From: Bacillota bacterium
GTDB taxonomy: Bacteria; Bacillota; Clostridia; DSM-8532
Length of the DNA stretch: 8,421 nt
Reading direction: 5' to 3'
NCBI GenBank assembly: GCA_023426765.1
Contig: JAEZBW010000281.1
Location: 1-8,421 of the forward strand
Shown here: positions 5,149 to 8,421 of the stretch, piece after piece
Numbering within the stretch: position 1 is the stretch's first letter
Layout: each line of letters opens with the position of its first letter
Position numbers and translations under genes: made by a program
The notes under the pieces: generated by a model
Database searches by the model: none
Seen by the model: only the letters and a program-made list of their open reading frames with translations
What the model was told of the DNA's origin: nothing

Positions 5149-6942
5149 ATGGAAGAAAATACGAAACTGCAAGGCAAGAGCCTGGAGGACTTAAGGTATA
5201 TTGCCAAAGTAATGGGGGTTAAGAGTATCACTCGTTACAGAAAGCAGGAATTAATCGAGAAAATTATTGCTGCAGGCGAACAAGCTGAAGGATCGGCTGC
5301 GCCCTCGCAGAACATAGTACAAAAAAGACCGGGGAGACCCAGAAAAATAAAGGAATCCGAGGAACCCGAACAGAACGGCAGCCCCGAACAGAAACAACCC
5401 GACCCCGAGGCCGATAAAGCGGAGGAACCTCCCAGGCAGGAATACAGAAGCACCCGTTTCAGAGAACCCGTTATCAGAAAGGCCGTCAGAAGGGGTCGCC
5501 CCGCTGCCGATGAAAGCCAGGAAGAACAAAAACAGGATTCCGAAACACAATCGGTGGAAGCACAGTCTCCTTTGATGGAAGAAAGCCAGATCAGGGAAGA
5601 AGCTTCCGACACAGCCGTCAGGCAGGAAGAAGAGGTTCCATTCCCGGAACAAAGCAGAGAAATGATCACACCGGAATATTCGGCTGAAAATCTGCCCGAA
5701 GACAGGGAATTGTCAGCCGAAAGGCCCGAAAATGGCAGGGATTTCAGAGAAAACAACAGAATGGGCTACAACAAGGATTTATCGCGGCTTGAAAGCGATG
5801 AACCCGTCAGCGGCATTCTGGAAGTATTACCCGACGGCTATGGTTTCCTCAGAGGTCACAATTATCTGTCAGGGCCTCGTGACATCTATGTTTCTCCTTC
5901 TCAGATCAGACGGTTCAACTTAAAAACCGGTGACAGAATTGTTGGGAAGGGAAGAATTCAAAAAGAAGGCGAAAAGTTTCAGGCGCTCTTATATGTTCTG
6001 TCGGTCAATGGGGATACTCCCGACGTTGCGCAGCGGCGCAAGCCCTTTGAACAGCTGACGCCCATCTTTCCGGATAAGCGAATCACCCTTGAAACCGAAC
6101 CCAAAGAGCTTTCTCCCAGGCTGATCGATCTGATTGCTCCTATCGGCAAAGGCCAGAGGGGCTTAATCGTATCTCCGCCGAAGGCAGGTAAAACGATTCT
6201 GCTGAAGAAAATAGCCAATGCCATCACGCAAAAATATAACGATATCGAACTGATCGTTCTGCTGATCGATGAGCGTCCCGAAGAAGTTACCGACATGCAG
6301 CGATCCATCAAGGGTGACGTTATCTACAGCACCTTCGACGAACTGCCCGAACACCATATCAAGGTGGCGGAGATGGTGCTTGAACGCGCACAACGGCTGG
6401 TGGAACAGAAAAAGGACGTCGTTATCCTGCTCGACAGCATCACCCGTCTTGCCAGGGCGTATAACCTGACCATCCCGCCTACGGGCAGAACCTTGTCCGG
6501 CGGTCTTGATCCGGGTGCGCTGCACAAGCCCAAACGCTTCTTCGGTTCGGCCAGAAACATCGAATTCGGAGGAAGCCTCACGATTATTGCCACAGCCCTG
6601 ATCGATACGGGCAGCCGCATGGATGATGTCATTTATGAAGAGTTCAAGGGAACGGGCAATATGGAACTGCATCTTGACAGAAAACTGTCTGAAAAACGGA
6701 TATTCCCGGCGCTGGACATCAACCGTTCGGGCACCCGCCGCGAAGAGCTGCTGCTCAGCCAGCGTGAGCTTGAAGCCATCTGGGCCATCCGCAAGGCCAT
6801 GAGCAACATGGGCACGGCCGAAGTTACTGAAATGATTGTGAACCGGCTGGTGCAAACCAAAACCAACGAAGAATTTATTAACGGAATCAATCTTACCTTT
6901 ATTCAAAAGGAAAAGAACAACTATGATTCCATGTACAAATAA
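5149..6942 (+). CDS. rho: Transcription termination factor Rho
   Basis: Rho is the hexameric RNA-dependent ATPase and translocase that ends transcription and limits antisense RNA. The 597-aa protein has a Rho_N helical domain at about 4-43, a long disordered acidic Gln/Glu/Pro-rich insertion at about 48-215, the cold-shock-like RNA-binding domain at about 219-287 (GILEVLPDGYGFLR), and the RecA-type motor at about 295-575. Walker A is PPKAGKT at 343-349 and Walker B ends at Asp429 in VVILLD; LIDERPEEV, DSITRLARAYN and the GGLDPGALHKPKRFFGSAR loop are intact. These are the regions that include the bicyclomycin contact residues in E. coli, so drug sensitivity is plausible. The insertion holds two AT-hook-like motifs, KRPGRPRK (59-66) and RRGRP (114-118). 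AAGGCGG six bases upstream supports the start. E. coli Rho is 419 aa; the excess is the insertion. No rpmE follows. Confidence 0.97.
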   Translation: MEENTKLQGKSLEDLRYIAKVMGVKSITRYRKQELIEKIIAAGEQAEGSAAPSQNIVQKRPGRPRKIKESEEPEQNGSPEQKQPDPEADKAEEPPRQEYRSTRFREPVIRKAVRRGRPAADESQEEQKQDSETQSVEAQSPLMEESQIREEASDTAVRQEEEVPFPEQSREMITPEYSAENLPEDRELSAERPENGRDFRENNRMGYNKDLSRLESDEPVSGILEVLPDGYGFLRGHNYLSGPRDIYVSPSQIRRFNLKTGDRIVGKGRIQKEGEKFQALLYVLSVNGDTPDVAQRRKPFEQLTPIFPDKRITLETEPKELSPRLIDLIAPIGKGQRGLIVSPPKAGKTILLKKIANAITQKYNDIELIVLLIDERPEEVTDMQRSIKGDVIYSTFDELPEHHIKVAEMVLERAQRLVEQKKDVVILLDSITRLARAYNLTIPPTGRTLSGGLDPGALHKPKRFFGSARNIEFGGSLTIIATALIDTGSRMDDVIYEEFKGTGNMELHLDRKLSEKRIFPALDINRSGTRREELLLSQRELEAIWAIRKAMSNMGTAEVTEMIVNRLVQTKTNEEFINGINLTFIQKEKNNYDSMYK

Positions 6943-6962
6943 AAAGGCAAAGTTGTTTACCG

Positions 6963-6993
6963 ACAGGCGGGGAATCCCCGCCTGTTATTTTTT
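6963..6993 (+). terminator. Intrinsic terminator of rho
   Basis: A perfect 10-bp stem, ACAGGCGGGG (6963-6972) with CCCCGCCTGT (6976-6985), closes an AAT loop and is followed by TATTTTTT. It lies 20 bases after the rho stop, so rho is ended by an intrinsic terminator. Confidence 0.93.
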
Positions 6994-7040
6994 GGTTGGA
7001 CAATTTTTTCCGCAATTTCGATTCGGATAAAATAAAGAAA

Positions 7041-7073
7041 ATCCGGGCATAATAATTTTATGACTGCCCGGAT
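7041..7073 (-). terminator. Inverted repeat, possible minus-strand terminator
   Basis: ATCCGGGCA (7041-7049) and TGCCCGGAT (7065-7073) form a perfect 9-bp stem with a 15-base loop. Read on the minus strand it is followed by TTTCTTTATTTTA, so it could stop leftward transcription heading into rho. On the plus strand there is no T tract and the repeat ends just before ATG 7079, so a 5' hairpin or operator for the small gene is the alternative. Confidence 0.5.
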
Positions 7074-7078
7074 ATGTT

Positions 7079-7333
7079 ATGTTCACTCCGGAACAAATCA
7101 AAATCGCGGAAAAGAGGGATGAAATGGAGAAGAAACCCGGCAAAGATAATACCACAATGACCGAGATTGCAGATGTGCTTATCGGTCATGCCCCACTTGC
7201 GAAAAACGACTTAAGCCACGATGCTCATTTCAGCGGGATTGATAATGGATACCAGACACAGGAGGACATCATGTCGGCAAGGCATAAGGAGAACCTGCCG
7301 TTCCAGGAATGGACGGCGAAATACCACCAATAA
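7079..7333 (+). CDS. Hypothetical small protein, 84 aa
   Basis: I do not recognise this protein. It is soluble and charged, with a helical Lys/Glu-rich start (EQIKIAEKRDEMEKK), a TEIADVLIGHAP segment near residues 28-39 and a C-terminal part rich in His, Asp and aromatic residues ending in EWTAKYHQ. There is no signal peptide, membrane segment or cysteine. Codon use resembles the neighbouring genes and the frame ends right before a strong terminator, which favours a real gene. No ribosome binding site precedes ATG 7079, whereas AGAGGG at 7113-7118 sits five bases before the in-frame ATG 7124, so a 69-aa product from 7124 is a good alternative. It is a lone plus-strand gene between rho and a convergent neighbour. 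It could be a truncated remnant of a longer protein. Confidence 0.5.
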   Translation: MFTPEQIKIAEKRDEMEKKPGKDNTTMTEIADVLIGHAPLAKNDLSHDAHFSGIDNGYQTQEDIMSARHKENLPFQEWTAKYHQ

Positions 7334-7336
7334 TGC

Positions 7337-7377
7337 AAAAGGATTGGCATTACCATTACGAAATGCCAATCCTTTTT
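7337..7377. terminator. Bidirectional terminator between convergent genes
   Basis: A perfect 15-bp stem pairs AAAAGGATTGGCATT (7337-7351) with 7362-7376 around a 10-base loop. It has T-rich tails in both directions because the A run at its left end is a T run on the minus strand. It begins three bases after the stop of the 84-aa gene and lies 9 bases beyond the stop of the minus-strand gene, so it can serve both. Confidence 0.9.
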
Positions 7378-7386
7378 AGTTTCAGG

Positions 7387-8418
7387 TTATATGGCCAGAT
7401 CTACATGCTGAATGGTTCCGACGGTACCATTCTCAAAGAGAAACACGCCGGACTGCCGAATCTGCCCCAGGGTATCATTGGCAGAATCCTTCAATGCAAA
7501 CTGTGTTTCCACATGCCCCAGATAAATAGCTCCCACGCCTGCCTGACCCAATGCCACAAGCTTGGGTTCACCGCCATCTTCCCGCATCCAGATGGCAAGA
7601 TCCTTGTAAATGTCATCGTTTTCATCGATCCATCCATTCTGGTCGTCGTCATAAATGGCCAATTCAGCGAATCCATTCCCCATGGAAGGCCCGAACAATT
7701 CCTTCCCGTTATCCACAATGCCGTTTTTGTTTTTGTCCAGCGCCAAAAAGCCGCTGCCGGCATTGGTAAAGGCAATGCGATCCATTTTTCCGTCTGCATC
7801 CAGGTCAAATTCATAGCTTTTGCTGCCCAGAGAAGCGCCTGCTCCCTTCAGGTTTATCACCAGCGGATCGATTAAGGCATCACCGGCTTTAAAGGTGATG
7901 TCGGTGTGCGATGCAAAGGATCGGCTCATATTCAGCTTGAGATCCAGCTGGATTTCGCGCCCGTCCTCTGTTTTAACGGTTCCCCTGGTCTGAAAGGACA
8001 TATGCTCCTGTTCCTGGATGGTTTCAGAAAAATGATAGGAGATACCCCAGCCCTGCCGTTGAGCGGCAACAGGCCTCTGGTTGTTTGAATATTCCACAGC
8101 CGGTAATTTCTTCAGTTCTTTGGGAATGACAAACTTAATTCTTTTACCGGTCAGAAGATAGATAAAATCGGTTAATAGCTGTAATTTATCTTTTTCCTTA
8201 TCTGAAAGTAAATAAAGAGCATCATCGGGAGCGTTCGTTTCCTGAATGCTGGCGGACAACTGTTTTCCCTGTTCGGAAAGGTCAACGGATACCCAGGCAT
8301 TCGGTTCTTCATTGGCAGCGGGGATGTCTCCCCAAACCTGTAGCTGTTCGGTGGTAGACTGCCTTCTTGCCGAATAAGAGGCAGCCTCCATTTGAATGGA
8401 AGAAGTGTTGATTTTCAT
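7387..8418 (-). CDS. Uncharacterised protein with Asp/Gly-rich calcium-loop motifs
   Basis: This 343-aa protein belongs to a type I recall from Clostridia and some proteobacteria, with no assigned function. The N-terminal third (MKINTSS start, an LSDKEKDKLQLLTDFIYLLTG helix near 71-91) is family-specific. The middle (about 125-190) looks beta-rich. Residues 203-280 hold three aspartate-rich loops like those that bind calcium: DLDADGKMD at 205-213, DKNKNGIVDNG at 228-238 and DDDQNGWIDEND at 257-268, with the GFLALD and KELFG spacers seen in RTX-like proteins. The C-terminal end contains GAIYLGHV and GTVGTIQHVDLAI. There is no signal peptide or membrane segment, so it is cytoplasmic or leaves by a non-classical route. 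Its promoter and ribosome binding site lie beyond the right edge, so the start at 8418 rests on homology of the MKIN start only. Confidence 0.75.
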   Translation of the reverse strand: MKINTSSIQMEAASYSARRQSTTEQLQVWGDIPAANEEPNAWVSVDLSEQGKQLSASIQETNAPDDALYLLSDKEKDKLQLLTDFIYLLTGKRIKFVIPKELKKLPAVEYSNNQRPVAAQRQGWGISYHFSETIQEQEHMSFQTRGTVKTEDGREIQLDLKLNMSRSFASHTDITFKAGDALIDPLVINLKGAGASLGSKSYEFDLDADGKMDRIAFTNAGSGFLALDKNKNGIVDNGKELFGPSMGNGFAELAIYDDDQNGWIDENDDIYKDLAIWMREDGGEPKLVALGQAGVGAIYLGHVETQFALKDSANDTLGQIRQSGVFLFENGTVGTIQHVDLAI

Positions 8419-8421
8419 GAT

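Noticed and set aside
4989..5231. 80-codon minus-strand ORF across the rho start
   Set aside because: It is antisense to the rho ribosome binding site and start, with no ribosome binding site and no family resemblance.
5235..5756. 173- and 133-codon minus-strand ORFs opposite the Rho insertion
   Set aside because: Ser/Cys/Leu/Phe-rich low-complexity translations are what the complement of a Glu/Gln/Pro-rich coding region gives; no start signal.
6163..6906. 247-codon minus-strand ORF inside rho
   Set aside because: It lies antisense to the highly conserved Rho motor domain, shows no recognisable domain and has several competing shadow frames; long antisense frames are expected from the codon bias here.
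7309..7875. 188-codon plus-strand ORF opposite the calcium-loop protein
   Set aside because: It runs through the bidirectional terminator and antisense to a protein with recognisable motifs on the minus strand.
1..8421. CRISPR array, insertion sequence, rRNA, tRNA or defence system
   Set aside because: No repeat-spacer pattern, transposase, RNA gene signature or defence-gene motif was seen on either strand.

Overview
The window reads as a chromosomal, mostly housekeeping segment of a Gram-positive anaerobe-like bacterium, most probably a member of the Clostridia (Bacillota). The grounds are the strong AGGAGG-type ribosome binding sites, a Firmicutes-style DnaX with four zinc-binding cysteines, a Rho with a long acidic N-terminal insertion, and purine-rich coding strands. 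This is inference from family knowledge; genus cannot be settled from the sequence alone.

Layout. Bases 1-104 hold an edge fragment of a likely dispersed repeat and an unusual translation start region for the first gene: a strong Shine-Dalgarno, then a perfect 9-bp hairpin, then the start codons. Bases 105-4461 hold five plus-strand genes in tandem: yigZ (IMPACT family), yebC (ribosome-associated or regulatory factor), fabZ (fatty acid synthesis dehydratase), a calcineurin-like metallophosphoesterase, and dnaX (clamp-loader gamma/tau). Gaps are about 77, 60, 2 and 18 bases, so fabZ, the phosphoesterase gene and dnaX at least are probably cotranscribed. No ybaB or recR follows dnaX, although they usually do in this phylum.

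Bases 4462-5148 are an AT-rich 687-base gap. It contains a good sigma-A promoter (TTGACA-18-TATAGT), a predicted leader of about 570 nt, a long hairpin, an amber-interrupted open frame and a 59-codon open frame. The stop of that 59-codon frame lies inside the ribosome binding site of rho. Rho (5149-6942) follows with its own strong intrinsic terminator and no rpmE behind it. The long leader fits autoregulated rho expression, but this is inferred.

Bases 6994-8421 are less conserved. They hold an inverted repeat, an unrecognised small gene (84 aa), and a bidirectional terminator with a 15-bp stem. A convergent minus-strand gene follows, for a 343-aa protein with aspartate- and glycine-rich calcium-loop motifs and no signal peptide. 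The five-gene run plus rho covers translation quality control, lipid synthesis, DNA replication and transcription termination. I found no phage, CRISPR, toxin-antitoxin or biosynthetic system. The best leads are the structured start of yigZ, the leader of rho with its small ORF, the AT-hook-like insertion in Rho, and the two uncharacterised proteins at the right end.
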